Source of the DNA: Nonomuraea maritima
Lineage (GTDB): Bacteria; Actinomycetota; Actinomycetes; Streptosporangiales; Streptosporangiaceae
Length of the DNA: 64,000 nucleotides
Assembly: GCF_900100395.1 (NCBI RefSeq)
Contig: NZ_FNFB01000032.1
Coordinates: forward strand, 1-64,000
Direction: 5' to 3'
The position numbers and the translations under genes are program-made. The notes beneath the pieces are model-generated. The model saw only the letters and a list, made by a program, of their open reading frames with translations, made no database searches and had not been told where the DNA came from. This document shows positions 15,330-24,159 of the stretch, piece after piece. How positions within the stretch are numbered: the stretch's first letter is position 1; every line of letters begins with the position of its first letter.

Positions 15330-16376
15330 TCAGGATTCGAAGCCGAGTGACATGTAGTCCGCGACGTTGTCCTTGGTGATGGTCTCCGACGCGAGCGTGA
15401 TCGACTGCGGCACCTGCTTCTCCAGCAGATCACTCATGCCCTTCCCCTGTGCTATCAGACGGGCGAGCTTGATCGCGGAGGAGGCCATGGTCGGGCTGTA
15501 GGTCACGGTCGCCTGCAGCACGGACGTCCCCGACTGGATCTCGCGCATCGCGTTCGCCGAGCCGGCGCCGCCGACCATGATGAACTCGCTGCGGTTCGCC
15601 TCCTTGATGGCGGCGAGCACGCCGACGCCCTGGTCGTCGTCGTGGTTCCACATCGCGTCGATCTTGCTGTGCGCCTGGAGCAGCGACGTGGCCACCTCGT
15701 TGCCGGTCTCGACGGTGAACGCCGCGTCCTGCTTCGCGGTGACGCTGAAGCCGTACTCCTTCAACGCGTCCGCGAAGCCCTGGCTGCGCTCCTGGGTGAG
15801 CGGGAGCGTGGCGATGCCCTGGATCTCAACGATCACGGGGTTGGACACGTTCTTCGACTTCAGCTGCTCGCCGATGTAGTGGCCGGCGGCCACGCCCATG
15901 CCGTAGTTGTCGCCGCCGATCCACGTCCGGTACGCGAGCTTGTTCGGGAAGACCCGGTCGAGGTTGACGACGGGGATGCCGGCGGCGGTCGCCTGTAACG
16001 CGACCTGGTTGAGCTGCTGGCCGTCGTTGGGCAGGATCACCAGCGCGTTCACCTTGGCCGCGATGAGCGACTCGACCGCGGAGATCTGCTGGTTGATGTC
16101 GTTCGTCGGCTCGACGGGTTTGAACTCGACATCGGAGTACTGCTTGGCGGCCGTCTCGGCGTTCTTGGCGATGGCGGCGATCCAGCCGTGGTCGGCCGCG
16201 GGGGCCGAGAAGCCGATCACCACCCGGTCGCCTGGCTGGTCGTTGCCGCCGGCCGCCGCCGTGGGCGCGGGGGCCGAGCTCGTGGGCGCGGCCGCGGGCT
16301 CGTTGCTCGTGCAACCCGCCGCAAGGAGGGCTGCTCCGCCGACGAGGAATCCCCGGCGCGCGACGTTCTCGCTCAT
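15330..16376 (-). CDS. Sugar ABC transporter substrate-binding lipoprotein
   Basis: 348 aa. A lipoprotein signal with a twin-arginine-like RR (residues 7-8) ends in the lipobox L-L-A-A-G-C, followed by a Ser/Ala/Pro linker. The mature part is a periplasmic-binding-protein-like type 1 fold of the RbsB group: V-V-I-G-F-S-A-P-A-A-D-H-G-W, ALVILPNDGQQLNQ, I-P-V-V-N-L-D-R and MWNHDDDQGVGVLAAI. The ATG at 16376 has GGAGAGAG upstream and overlaps the permease stop by 4 bases. It captures the sugar outside the membrane. Confidence 0.9.
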   Translation of the reverse strand: MSENVARRGFLVGGAALLAAGCTSNEPAAAPTSSAPAPTAAAGGNDQPGDRVVIGFSAPAADHGWIAAIAKNAETAAKQYSDVEFKPVEPTNDINQQISAVESLIAAKVNALVILPNDGQQLNQVALQATAAGIPVVNLDRVFPNKLAYRTWIGGDNYGMGVAAGHYIGEQLKSKNVSNPVIVEIQGIATLPLTQERSQGFADALKEYGFSVTAKQDAAFTVETGNEVATSLLQAHSKIDAMWNHDDDQGVGVLAAIKEANRSEFIMVGGAGSANAMREIQSGTSVLQATVTYSPTMASSAIKLARLIAQGKGMSDLLEKQVPQSITLASETITKDNVADYMSLGFES

Positions 16377-17395
16377 GGTGCTCTCTCCTTCAAGTTCCGC
16401 CGCTGGAGAAGGACGGCGATGACGATGATCAGGCCTTTGGCGATCAGCTGGTCGCTGGTGTTGAGGCCGTTGAGAATGAACAGGTTGGTGATGAGCGTGA
16501 AGATCAGCAGACCCAGGATCGAGCCGATGATCGTCCCGCGGCCCCCGGTGAGCAGCGTGCCGCCGATGATGACGGCGGCGATGGCGTCGAGTTCGTACAG
16601 GTCGCCGTGGGTGGACGACCCCGTCGTCGTACGCGCCATGATGATGATGGCTGCGATGCCGCAGCACAGCCCCGACAGTGCGTAGAGCAGCATCGTGTGC
16701 CGGCGCACGTCGATGCCTGCCAGGCGGGCGGCCTCGGGGTTGCCCCCGACGGCGTAGGTCCGCCGCCCGAACGTCGTGCGGTTGAGCAGCACCCAGCCGA
16801 GCACCACGACGAGCGCGAAGATGTAGACCAGCAGCGGGATGCCGAGCACGCGCGTGGTCGACAGGTCCACCAGGGCGGAGTTCTCCGGCTGGATGAGCTG
16901 CGTCTTGCGGTCGGACATGCGCTGCGCGAGGCCGCGCGCGGCCACGAGCATGGCGAGGGTGGCGATGAACGGCACCAGCCGCCCGTAGGCGATGAGCCAG
17001 CCGGTGACCAGCCCGGCCCCGGTGCCGACGATGACGGCGCAGATCGCCATCACCACCGGACCGTACGACTGGGTGGCGAGCGTCGTCGCCCAGACCGAGG
17101 CGAGCGCCATGACCGCGCCGACCGACAGGTCGATGCCGCCGCCGATGATCACGAACGTGGCGCCGACGGTGATGACGCCGATCGTGGCGGCCAGCGACAG
17201 GATGCTGATCAGGTTGGAGGCCGTGGCGAAGTTGTCCGGGCGGGTGACCAGACCGACGACGACCAGGATCGCCAGCGCTCCGATCAGCCCCACGTGGCGC
17301 ATCTCGCCGAGGCCGCGCAGTGCCGGAACTGTCGCGCCGAGGGGGCCGGCGCGCCCCTCGCCCACTGGCGCCTGCGATTTCGTGGGCTCGCTCAT
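16373..17395 (-). CDS. Sugar ABC transporter permease (RbsC family)
   Basis: About 340 aa with roughly 9-10 membrane segments. The BPD_transp_2 signature is present: GATFVIIGGGIDLSVGAVMA, GRRTYAVGGNPEAARLAGI and A-A-V-I-I-G-G-T-L-L-T-G-G-R-G-T. The start ATG at 17395 shares a base with the ATPase stop. It forms the membrane pore of the importer with the ATPase and the binding protein. Confidence 0.9.
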   Translation of the reverse strand: MSEPTKSQAPVGEGRAGPLGATVPALRGLGEMRHVGLIGALAILVVVGLVTRPDNFATASNLISILSLAATIGVITVGATFVIIGGGIDLSVGAVMALASVWATTLATQSYGPVVMAICAVIVGTGAGLVTGWLIAYGRLVPFIATLAMLVAARGLAQRMSDRKTQLIQPENSALVDLSTTRVLGIPLLVYIFALVVVLGWVLLNRTTFGRRTYAVGGNPEAARLAGIDVRRHTMLLYALSGLCCGIAAIIIMARTTTGSSTHGDLYELDAIAAVIIGGTLLTGGRGTIIGSILGLLIFTLITNLFILNGLNTSDQLIAKGLIIVIAVLLQRRNLKERAP

Positions 17396-18879
17396 CACGC
17401 CGCCTCCCCATTCATGATCATGTCCAGTACGCGGTGCTCGTCCAGTTCCGTCGCCGCGCCCTCGTGGATGACCCGGCCCTCGCGCAGCACGAGCACCCGG
17501 TCGGCGAGGCCGAGCACCTCGGGCACCTCGCTGGAGACCAGCAGCACGCCGATGCCCTTCTTCGCCAGGTCGTGGATCACCGCGTACAGCTCGGCCCTGG
17601 CGCCCACGTCGACGCCCCGGGTGGGCTCGTCGAGCAGGAGCAGCCGGCGGCTGCCGAGCAGCCAGCGGGCGAGCACGGCCTTCTGCTGGTTGCCGCCTGA
17701 CAGGGTGCGGATCGGGCGTTCGGGGTCGGGCGGCCGGATGTCGAGCAGGTCGGCCAGCCTGCGGGCCTCCGCACGCTCGCGCCCGCGGTCGAGCCAGCCG
17801 AGCCTGGCGAACTCCGGCAGCGTGCCGAGCGTGATGTTGGCGGTGACGCTCTGGTCGAGGAGCAGGGCCTGCGCCTTGCGCTCCTCGGGGGCCAGGCCCA
17901 TGCCGTTCCTGACCGTGCCGACGACGCCGCGCCGCACCGATCTGCCGGAGAGCAGGACGCTGCCGGAGGCGGGACGGGCGCCGTAGACGGCCTCGAGGAT
18001 CTCCGACCGGCCGGAGCCGACGAGCCCGGCCAGGCCGACGATCTCGCCCGCCCGCACGGAGAACGACACGTCGGAGAAGACGCCCGGCGCGCTCAGGTTC
18101 TCCACGCGCAGCACCTCCTCGCCTGGCTCGCGGCCCTGCCTGGGCGGGAAGACGTACTCGACGTTGCGGCCGGTCATCAGGGAGACGATCTGGGACGTCG
18201 GCGTGTCGCGGGCGGGCAGGCCGACGGCGACCGTACGGCCGTCCTTCAGCACGGTGACCCGGTCGCCGATCTCGCGGATCTCCTCCAGGCGGTGGGAGAT
18301 GTACACCACGGCCACGCCCTCGGCGGTGAGCTCGCGGATGATCCGGAAGAGGTTGGCGACCTCGTCGTGGGCCAGGGCGGCGGACGGCTCGTCCATGATG
18401 ATCACGCGGGCCTTGTGGGAGAGCGCGCGGGCCATCGAGACGACCTGCTTGGCGGCCGGCGAGAGCCGTCCGACCTCGGTCGCCGGGCGGATCTCCGGAT
18501 GCCCGAGGCGGGCGAGCACCTGTGCGGCGGCGCGGTTGGCGGCGGCCCGGTTGACGAACCCCAGGCGGGCGTGCTCGTGGCCGAGGAAGATGTTCTCGGC
18601 CACGCTGAGCCCGTCGACGAGGTCGAGCTCCTGGTAGATGGTGGCGAAGCCCAGTCTGATGGCGTCGATCGGGCTGCCGGGGCGCACGACCGCTCCGTCG
18701 AAGGTGATCGTGCCCTCGTCCGGCTGGTGCGCGCCGGCCAGGACCTTGATCAGAGTCGACTTGCCGGCGCCGTTCTGGCCGAGCAGGCAGTGCACCTCTC
18801 CGGCCCGTACGTCGAGGTCGACTCCGTCCAGCGCGCGAACGCCGGGGAACTGCTTGACGATGCCTTGCATGACCAGCAT
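17395..18879 (-). CDS. Sugar ABC transporter ATP-binding protein (RbsA family)
   Basis: 494 aa with two ABC domains. Domain 1: Walker A G-Q-N-G-A-G-K-S-T, signature L-S-P-A-A-K-Q (degenerate), Walker B V-I-I-M-D-E-P-S. Domain 2: the P-loop is replaced by G-L-V-G-S-G-R-S, signature LSGGNQQKAVLARWLL, Walker B L-L-L-L-D-E-P-T. This asymmetry is normal for monosaccharide importers such as RbsA/MglA. It starts 25 bases after the ROK gene and is coupled to the permease. Confidence 0.95.
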   Translation of the reverse strand: MLVMQGIVKQFPGVRALDGVDLDVRAGEVHCLLGQNGAGKSTLIKVLAGAHQPDEGTITFDGAVVRPGSPIDAIRLGFATIYQELDLVDGLSVAENIFLGHEHARLGFVNRAAANRAAAQVLARLGHPEIRPATEVGRLSPAAKQVVSMARALSHKARVIIMDEPSAALAHDEVANLFRIIRELTAEGVAVVYISHRLEEIREIGDRVTVLKDGRTVAVGLPARDTPTSQIVSLMTGRNVEYVFPPRQGREPGEEVLRVENLSAPGVFSDVSFSVRAGEIVGLAGLVGSGRSEILEAVYGARPASGSVLLSGRSVRRGVVGTVRNGMGLAPEERKAQALLLDQSVTANITLGTLPEFARLGWLDRGRERAEARRLADLLDIRPPDPERPIRTLSGGNQQKAVLARWLLGSRRLLLLDEPTRGVDVGARAELYAVIHDLAKKGIGVLLVSSEVPEVLGLADRVLVLREGRVIHEGAATELDEHRVLDMIMNGEAA

Positions 18880-18904
18880 CGGGAGGTCCCTTTCAGGCGG
18901 TCGG

Positions 18905-20062
18905 TCAGGCGTTGACGATGCGGTTGATGTTCTCGGGTGACAGGTAGTGCTCGATCGCGAGGATCCCCGCGCCGAGCGTGGCGGCGTTGATCCCCGTACG
19001 GCTCGGCGTGATGGTGAGGTGGTTCGTGGCCAGCGGGAGCGACCTGCGGTAGACCGTCTCCCTGATGCCGGCCAGAAGGTGCTCGTGCACCCGCGACAGC
19101 GCGCCGCCGATCACGATGACCTCGGGGTTGAAGAAGTTGACGAGGCTGGCGAGCACCTCGCCGATGAGCCGGCCGGCCTCGCGGACTAGCCGCAGCGCCT
19201 GGGTGTTGCCCGCCTGCACGAGCTCGACCACGTCGCCGCCTGACTCGGCGGGCAGGCCCAGCTCGGTCAGCCGGCGGGCGATGGCGGCGCCGCCGGCGAC
19301 GGCTTCGAGGCAGGCGCTGTTGCCGCACCGGCAGCCGGCGTTGTCGTGGCCGCTGACCCGGATGTGGCCGATGTCGCCGGCCGAGCCCTGGGCGCCCCGG
19401 TGGAGCCGGCCCTCGGCCATGATGCCGCAGCCGATGCCGGTGCCGACCTTGACGAACAGCAGGTGGGCGGCCTCGGGGAAGGCGCCCCGGTGCTCGCCGA
19501 GCGCCATGACGTTGACGTCGTTGTCGACCAGGACCTCCACGCCCTCGAAGTACTCGGGGACGGGGTAGTCGTTCCAGCCGGGCATGATCGGCGGGTTGTT
19601 CGGCCGCCCGGTGGCGAACTCGACCGGGCCTGGCACCCCCATGCCGAGGGCCCGTAGCGCCTTGCGCGGCCTGCCGACCTGGGCGAGCAGGTGGTCGATC
19701 CGCTGGTCGACGTGGGCGAGCACGGTCTCTGGGCCCTCGCCGATCAACAGGCTGTCCTCGCACTCGGCGAGCACGCTGCCGGAGATGTCCATGAGGGCGA
19801 TCCGGCAGTGCGTGGCGCCCAGGTCGACGCCGGCGAAGGCGTGGTCCTCGGTCTGCAGGCGCAGCTGACGCGGCGGACGGCCGCCGGTCGACTCGCCGCT
19901 CTCGGTCTCCTCGATGAGCCCGCGCTCGATGAGCGCGTCCACACGCTGGGAGATCGTGGATCTGGCCAGGCCGGTGAGCCTCGCGAGATCGGATCGGGTC
20001 GTCGCGGAGCCCGCGCTGATGAGCGTCAGCACGTCGCCGGCAGAGCCCGGCTGGGGGGTCAT
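18905..20062 (-). CDS. ROK-family transcriptional regulator
   Basis: 385 aa. N-terminal winged helix (about 10-60): TTRSDLARLTGLARSTISQ. The ROK domain follows with an ATP-binding G-V-D-L-G-A-T-H, D-N-D-V-N-V-M-A-L-G-E-H, V-G-T-G-I-G-C-G, and the zinc motif C-R-C-G-N-S-A-C-L-E. It has no obvious kinase signature loss, but NagC/XylR-type ROK regulators bind rather than phosphorylate sugars. As the first gene of the sugar operon it probably represses its own promoter and is released by the transported sugar. The ATG at 20062 follows AT-rich DNA (TTATTCT) that may hold the -10. Confidence 0.9.
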   Translation of the reverse strand: MTPQPGSAGDVLTLISAGSATTRSDLARLTGLARSTISQRVDALIERGLIEETESGESTGGRPPRQLRLQTEDHAFAGVDLGATHCRIALMDISGSVLAECEDSLLIGEGPETVLAHVDQRIDHLLAQVGRPRKALRALGMGVPGPVEFATGRPNNPPIMPGWNDYPVPEYFEGVEVLVDNDVNVMALGEHRGAFPEAAHLLFVKVGTGIGCGIMAEGRLHRGAQGSAGDIGHIRVSGHDNAGCRCGNSACLEAVAGGAAIARRLTELGLPAESGGDVVELVQAGNTQALRLVREAGRLIGEVLASLVNFFNPEVIVIGGALSRVHEHLLAGIRETVYRRSLPLATNHLTITPSRTGINAATLGAGILAIEHYLSPENINRIVNA

Positions 20063-20220
20063 GCCGCGAGAATAAGATCACCGATGCGGCAATTCAAGGG
20101 GTTACATCGACCAAACTCCCAGAACTTCCGCCGAAGATCGAACAAACCTCTGACTCGGGCCGTGGATATATGGTCATCCGCTCCGTCCGGGCGGCGGTGG
20201 ACGTACCCGGAAAAGAGCAG

Positions 20221-20246
20221 GTCCCCGCCGCTGGGGCGGCGGGGAC
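20221..20246 (-). terminator. Terminator after the SDR gene
   Basis: A perfect 11-bp stem (20221-20231 with 20236-20246, TGGG loop) just downstream of the SDR stop at 20256. It separates that gene from the sugar operon promoter. Confidence 0.75.
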
Positions 20247-20255
20247 GGGCGCGCT

Positions 20256-21128
20256 CTAGAGCATCGCCTTCAGGGAGTCGGTGGCCGACTGGACGTACGG
20301 CTGCTCGGCCATCACCGACTGCCAGTTGTCGGCGATCGCCTCGGGCGTGAGGTCGTCGGTCTTCCAGCCGGGCCCCTCGGCGACGAAGACGCGGGCCACC
20401 CGCCCGGCGCCGACGCTGAACACCTCGCCGCTCACCTCGCACGACTCGTGCACGAGGTACGCGACCAGGGCGCTGACCCGCTCGGGCGTGAACTTCGCCT
20501 CGAACTCGGCAGGGAGCAGCGACTCGGTCATCCGGGTCCAGGCGATGGGCGCGATGGCGTTGGCCCTGATGCCGTTGCGCGCGCCCTCGATGGCGATCGT
20601 CTTGGTGAGGCCGACCAGGCCCATCTTGGCGGTGGAGTAGTTGGCCTGGCCGAAGTTGCCGAACAGGCCCGCCGGGCTCGTCGTGTTGACGACCCGCCCG
20701 TACCCGGCCGCCTTCATCAGCGGGTACGCGGCCTGGCTGACGAGGTAGGAGCCGCGGACGTGGACGGCGAGCACGCTGTCGAAGTCCTCGACCGTCATCT
20801 TGCCGAGCGACCGGTCGCGCAGGATGCCCGCGTTGTTGACGACGATGTCCACCCGCCCGAAGGCGTCGACGGCGGCCTGGACGACGGCCCGCGCGCCTTC
20901 CGGGGTGGATATGTCGTCGGTGCTGGCGACCGCCTGGCCGCCGTTCTTCGTGATGAGACCGGCGACCTCGGCGGCGGGCCCGGCGGAGGCTCCGCTGCCG
21001 TCGAGCGCGCCCCCGAGGTCGTTGACGACGACCTTGGCGCCCCGTTCCGCGAGCAGCAGGGCGTGGGACCTGCCGAGTCCGTGCCCGGCGCCCGTGATGA
21101 TCGCGACCCTGTCATCGAACCGCAGCAT
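20256..21128 (-). CDS. SDR-family 3-hydroxyacyl-CoA-dehydrogenase-like oxidoreductase
   Basis: 290 aa. Classical SDR: A-I-I-T-G-A-G-H-G-L-G-R-S-H (T-G-x3-G-x-G), N-N-A-G-I-L-R-D, and the catalytic Y-S-T-A-K (Y-x3-K) preceded by N-T-T-S-P. The segment KVVVNDLGGALDGSG is typical of the (R)-hydroxyacyl-CoA dehydrogenase part of multifunctional beta-oxidation proteins. The C-terminal 40 residues extend beyond the SDR core. GGGAGG lies 4 bases before the ATG at 21128. Likely a fatty-acid or sterol-side-chain oxidation enzyme; the adjacent hydrolase gene may act with it. Confidence 0.85.
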   Translation of the reverse strand: MLRFDDRVAIITGAGHGLGRSHALLLAERGAKVVVNDLGGALDGSGASAGPAAEVAGLITKNGGQAVASTDDISTPEGARAVVQAAVDAFGRVDIVVNNAGILRDRSLGKMTVEDFDSVLAVHVRGSYLVSQAAYPLMKAAGYGRVVNTTSPAGLFGNFGQANYSTAKMGLVGLTKTIAIEGARNGIRANAIAPIAWTRMTESLLPAEFEAKFTPERVSALVAYLVHESCEVSGEVFSVGAGRVARVFVAEGPGWKTDDLTPEAIADNWQSVMAEQPYVQSATDSLKAML

Positions 21129-21178
21129 CGAACCTCCCACAGGAGAACATCATTCTGGTACGAGTACGATAACCGCCC

Positions 21179-22237
21179 TCATCCCAGGCGCCACAGGTCC
21201 GGCTCGCCCGGTTCCCTGACCACCCGCCCCTTGGCCTCCAGCCAGACCAGGTGCGCCAGTGTCTCGTTGTTGGCCGAGCGGCGCATGTACGGCGGGATCG
21301 TCTCCCACGGGCGCGACCAGGTGAGCCGCGTGGCGACCGTCCAGCAGTCGATCCCGTCGTGGGCGCCGACGACCCGCTCGACCTCGGCCAGCCGCTCGTC
21401 GTGGTGCGCCGTCACGTAGTCGACCCGCTCGGTCAGCTCCAGGAACCGGTACTCGTGCGCGGGCAGCACCTCGTCCACCTCCAGCTTGCGCACGACGGCC
21501 AGCGAGTCGAGGTAGTCGGCGAGCGGGTTCGGGCCGGACTGCGGGTGCACCGCCACCATGGGCGTGATCTTCGCCAGCACGTGGTCGCCGGAGAACAGCA
21601 GCCGCCGCCCGGGCGAGACGAAGCACAGGTGGCCGGGCGAGTGGCCGGGCGTCCACAGGGCCCTGAGGTCCCAGCCGGGCAGCCGCAGCTCCTCGCCGTC
21701 CTCGACGAGCCGGTCGGGCGTCGCCATGGACACCATCCGCCGGATCATCATCGAGGCGCCCGCCAGCTCCTCCAGCGTCGCGGGCGGGACGCCGCAGCGC
21801 AGCAGCAGCGTGCGCTCCCTGGCGACCAGGGTGTCGACGGCCTCGTCGTCGTAGCGGTCGCGGAGCAGGCGGGCGTCGGCGGGGTGCAGCGCGATCCACG
21901 CGCCCGACGCCTCGCGCACGCGCCCCGCGAGGCCGTAGTGGTCGGGGTGGATGTGGGTGACGAGCACGCCCTTGACGTCGGTCACCGCGTACCCGGTCAC
22001 GCCCAGGCCGGCGACGAGCGCGTCGTACGCCTCGTCGGTGTTCCATCCGGCGTCGATGATCGCCACACCGTCGGGGAGTTCCAGGGCGTAGACGAGCACG
22101 TACCGGAGGGGGTTGATCGGGATGGGCACCGGGATGGACCACAGCCCGGGGCGCACCTGCTCGACGTCGGGGAACCCGCCCCCGGTCCACGCGTCCCGCT
22201 GGGCCTCACTGGCCGGGGTCACTACGAATTTCGCCAC
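21179..22237 (-). CDS. Metallo-beta-lactamase-fold hydrolase
   Basis: 352 aa. The zinc motif H-I-H-P-D-H-Y-G-L (HxHxDH) is present, preceded by GVAIIDAGWNTDEAY; downstream are TPGHSPGHLCFVSPGRRLLF, F-S-G-D-H-V-L and V-L-P-A-H-E-Y-R. This is the glyoxalase-II-like group with a C-terminal DNA/RNA- or helix-type extension (R-V-D-Y-V-T-A-H-H). The GTG at 22237 lies 6 bases after TATATT, so the mRNA is probably leaderless and starts inside the 3' end of the MFS gene (32-base overlap). The substrate is unknown; thioesters are typical. Confidence 0.8.
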   Translation of the reverse strand: MAKFVVTPASEAQRDAWTGGGFPDVEQVRPGLWSIPVPIPINPLRYVLVYALELPDGVAIIDAGWNTDEAYDALVAGLGVTGYAVTDVKGVLVTHIHPDHYGLAGRVREASGAWIALHPADARLLRDRYDDEAVDTLVARERTLLLRCGVPPATLEELAGASMMIRRMVSMATPDRLVEDGEELRLPGWDLRALWTPGHSPGHLCFVSPGRRLLFSGDHVLAKITPMVAVHPQSGPNPLADYLDSLAVVRKLEVDEVLPAHEYRFLELTERVDYVTAHHDERLAEVERVVGAHDGIDCWTVATRLTWSRPWETIPPYMRRSANNETLAHLVWLEAKGRVVREPGEPDLWRLG

Positions 22238-23522
22238 GTACCGAATATAGTTCTGCACCCGGATCGCGCGGCACCCGGCCCAAGGGCATGCGGAAGAACA
22301 GGCCCGCGGACGCGAGCACGACCATCGCGGTGACCGCCCAGGCGGCGACGAGGCCCGCACCGGAGGCCAGGGCGCCGAGACCGAGGTTGGCCGCCGCCGC
22401 CCCCGCCTGCAGCGACAACGAGCTCGTCGATGAGACGGTGTTGCGCTCGGCCGAGGTCACCGCCCGGTGGGTCAGCTCCAGGCAGAGCAGCCCGGTCACC
22501 GAGACCCCGGCGAACAGCGCGACGTACGCGAGCGCCGTGCCGGCCAGCGCGGCGGGGCCGTCCAGTCCCGCGGTCGCGGCGAGCGCGCCGACGGACAGCG
22601 CGGTCATGACGGTGCCCGCGACGGCGCCCCGCGCCGAACCGCCGGCCGCCCGCGCCACCCGGGGGGCGAGTGCGCTGCCGAACGCGCTCCCGGCGAACCC
22701 GAGCGCCGCGACCACGGCGTAGGCCAGGCCGCCGCGCTCGGCCGTACCCGCCAGCGCGGCCAGCCGGCCCGGCGTGAGCAGCTCGACGGACGTCAGCACC
22801 ACCCCGGAGGCCGCGGCGGCGAGCGTCAGCCGGCGCAGCACGGCGCCGCGGACGGCCAGCCGCACGCCCCCGGCCACGGTGGCGGGCACGCCGCGCAGCA
22901 CGCCGGCGAGCGAACGCCGCTCTCGTGCCGGCGCCGGCAGCGCGAACACCACGACGACCAGCAGGACGGCCGCCGCCACCGCCCCCAGCAGGGGCGGGGC
23001 CGCGAGGGGGAACATCACCGATCTCGGCACCAGCAGCGGGGCCGCGCCGCCCGCCAGCACACCGAGGCACAGCGCCACAGACCCGCTCGCGCTGCCCCTG
23101 GCCAGGCCGGGCTTGAGATCGGCGCCGGGACCCTCGGCGCGGTGGAGCGTGTCGACGTACCAGGAGTCGGCCGGGCCACTGGACAGCGCCCTGGCCACGC
23201 CCATGAGCACGTTGCTCACCAGGAACATCCCGAAATTTGTGAACATGGTCATCAACGCGAGCCCGGCCACGGTGAACGCGGCCGAGGCCGCCAGGACCAC
23301 CCTGGGGCCGATGACGTCGGCGAGCCCGCCCGTGGGCAGTTCGAGGCCGACCGTCACGATCGAGTACGCGGTCACGGCGACCCCGATCTCGCTCAGCGTC
23401 AGCCCGCGCTCGGTCATCAACAGCACCATGGAGGCCAACATGAGCCCCGGCGGCAACCAGGTCAGGAAACTGACGACCAGGTACCGCCGTAAGGCCGAAC
23501 GCGCGCTCACGCCGCCCGTCAC
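22206..23522 (-). CDS. MFS transporter
   Basis: 438 aa with about 12 hydrophobic segments. The family loop between segments 2 and 3 is seen as LPTGGLADVIGPRVVLAAS, typical of drug-exporter-like MFS proteins. The GTG at 23522 overlaps the ArsR stop (GTGA) and has GAGGAA upstream, which sets the start and shows coupling with the regulator. It probably exports a small toxic molecule and is repressed by the ArsR partner. Its 3' end overlaps the start of the metallo-hydrolase gene. Confidence 0.85.
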   Translation of the reverse strand: MTGGVSARSALRRYLVVSFLTWLPPGLMLASMVLLMTERGLTLSEIGVAVTAYSIVTVGLELPTGGLADVIGPRVVLAASAAFTVAGLALMTMFTNFGMFLVSNVLMGVARALSSGPADSWYVDTLHRAEGPGADLKPGLARGSASGSVALCLGVLAGGAAPLLVPRSVMFPLAAPPLLGAVAAAVLLVVVVFALPAPARERRSLAGVLRGVPATVAGGVRLAVRGAVLRRLTLAAAASGVVLTSVELLTPGRLAALAGTAERGGLAYAVVAALGFAGSAFGSALAPRVARAAGGSARGAVAGTVMTALSVGALAATAGLDGPAALAGTALAYVALFAGVSVTGLLCLELTHRAVTSAERNTVSSTSSLSLQAGAAAANLGLGALASGAGLVAAWAVTAMVVLASAGLFFRMPLGRVPRDPGAELYSVRGEIRSDPGQ

Positions 23523-24085
23523 GCCTGTTCCTCGGGGCGGCGGGGGAGGCCGCCGATCCAAAGGTGGACCTGCCGGGCGTCCGGGTCGCCCGCGTGGCGG
23601 GCGGCCAGCTCGGCCAGCACCTCCCCGGCCCGGGCCATGAACTCGCCCAGCGCGGCCGGGGGCAGCTCGTGGAGGTGGTCGCTCATGCCGGCCACCTCCA
23701 CCCACCCGGGCTCCCAGTCGCTCTCGTCGAACTCCTGGACGGCGTGCGCGAGCTCGTCGACCTGTCGCAGCCGCATGATCCGGACCGCTTCCCTGCCCTC
23801 GGCCGTGCCGGACAGCTCGCGGCTGTTCCACGAGGTGTAGCGATGGCGGGCCCGCCAGCGGCGCTCGCGGCCGTCGTGCCGGTCGGCGTCCTCCTCGATG
23901 AAGCCGTACTTGAACAGCTCGCGCAGGTGATAGCTGGTCGAGCCGGAGCTCTCCCCCGTCCTGCGGCCGAGCTCGCTGGCGGTGGCCGGGCCGTCGGCGC
24001 GCAGCAGGCCGAGCAGCCGCACCCTCAGCGGATGGGCGACCACTCTGAGGACCTGCGGATCACTGATCTCGTAGCTGTACTCCAT
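23519..24085 (-). CDS. ArsR-family winged-helix regulator
   Basis: 188 aa. The DNA-binding domain covers about residues 8-75: LRVVAHPLRVRLLGLLRADG, TASELGRRTGESSGSTSYHL, and L-F-K-Y-G-F-I. The C-terminal half is helical and acidic with no Cys metal site. The ATG at 24085 begins the conserved M-E-Y-S-Y-E-I-S-D-P-Q-V; an in-frame ATG at 24121 is less likely. It is coupled to the MFS gene. The intergenic stretch to the divergent gene at 24160 contains TTTGCAAA, a possible operator. Confidence 0.85.
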   Translation of the reverse strand: MEYSYEISDPQVLRVVAHPLRVRLLGLLRADGPATASELGRRTGESSGSTSYHLRELFKYGFIEEDADRHDGRERRWRARHRYTSWNSRELSGTAEGREAVRIMRLRQVDELAHAVQEFDESDWEPGWVEVAGMSDHLHELPPAALGEFMARAGEVLAELAARHAGDPDARQVHLWIGGLPRRPEEQA

Positions 24086-24159
24086 GCGACCCGACCCTAG
24101 ACCGCAAAGGCAATTTTGCAAAGGGAATTCTGCTGTTCCGCGGCTTCTAGACTGTGGGG

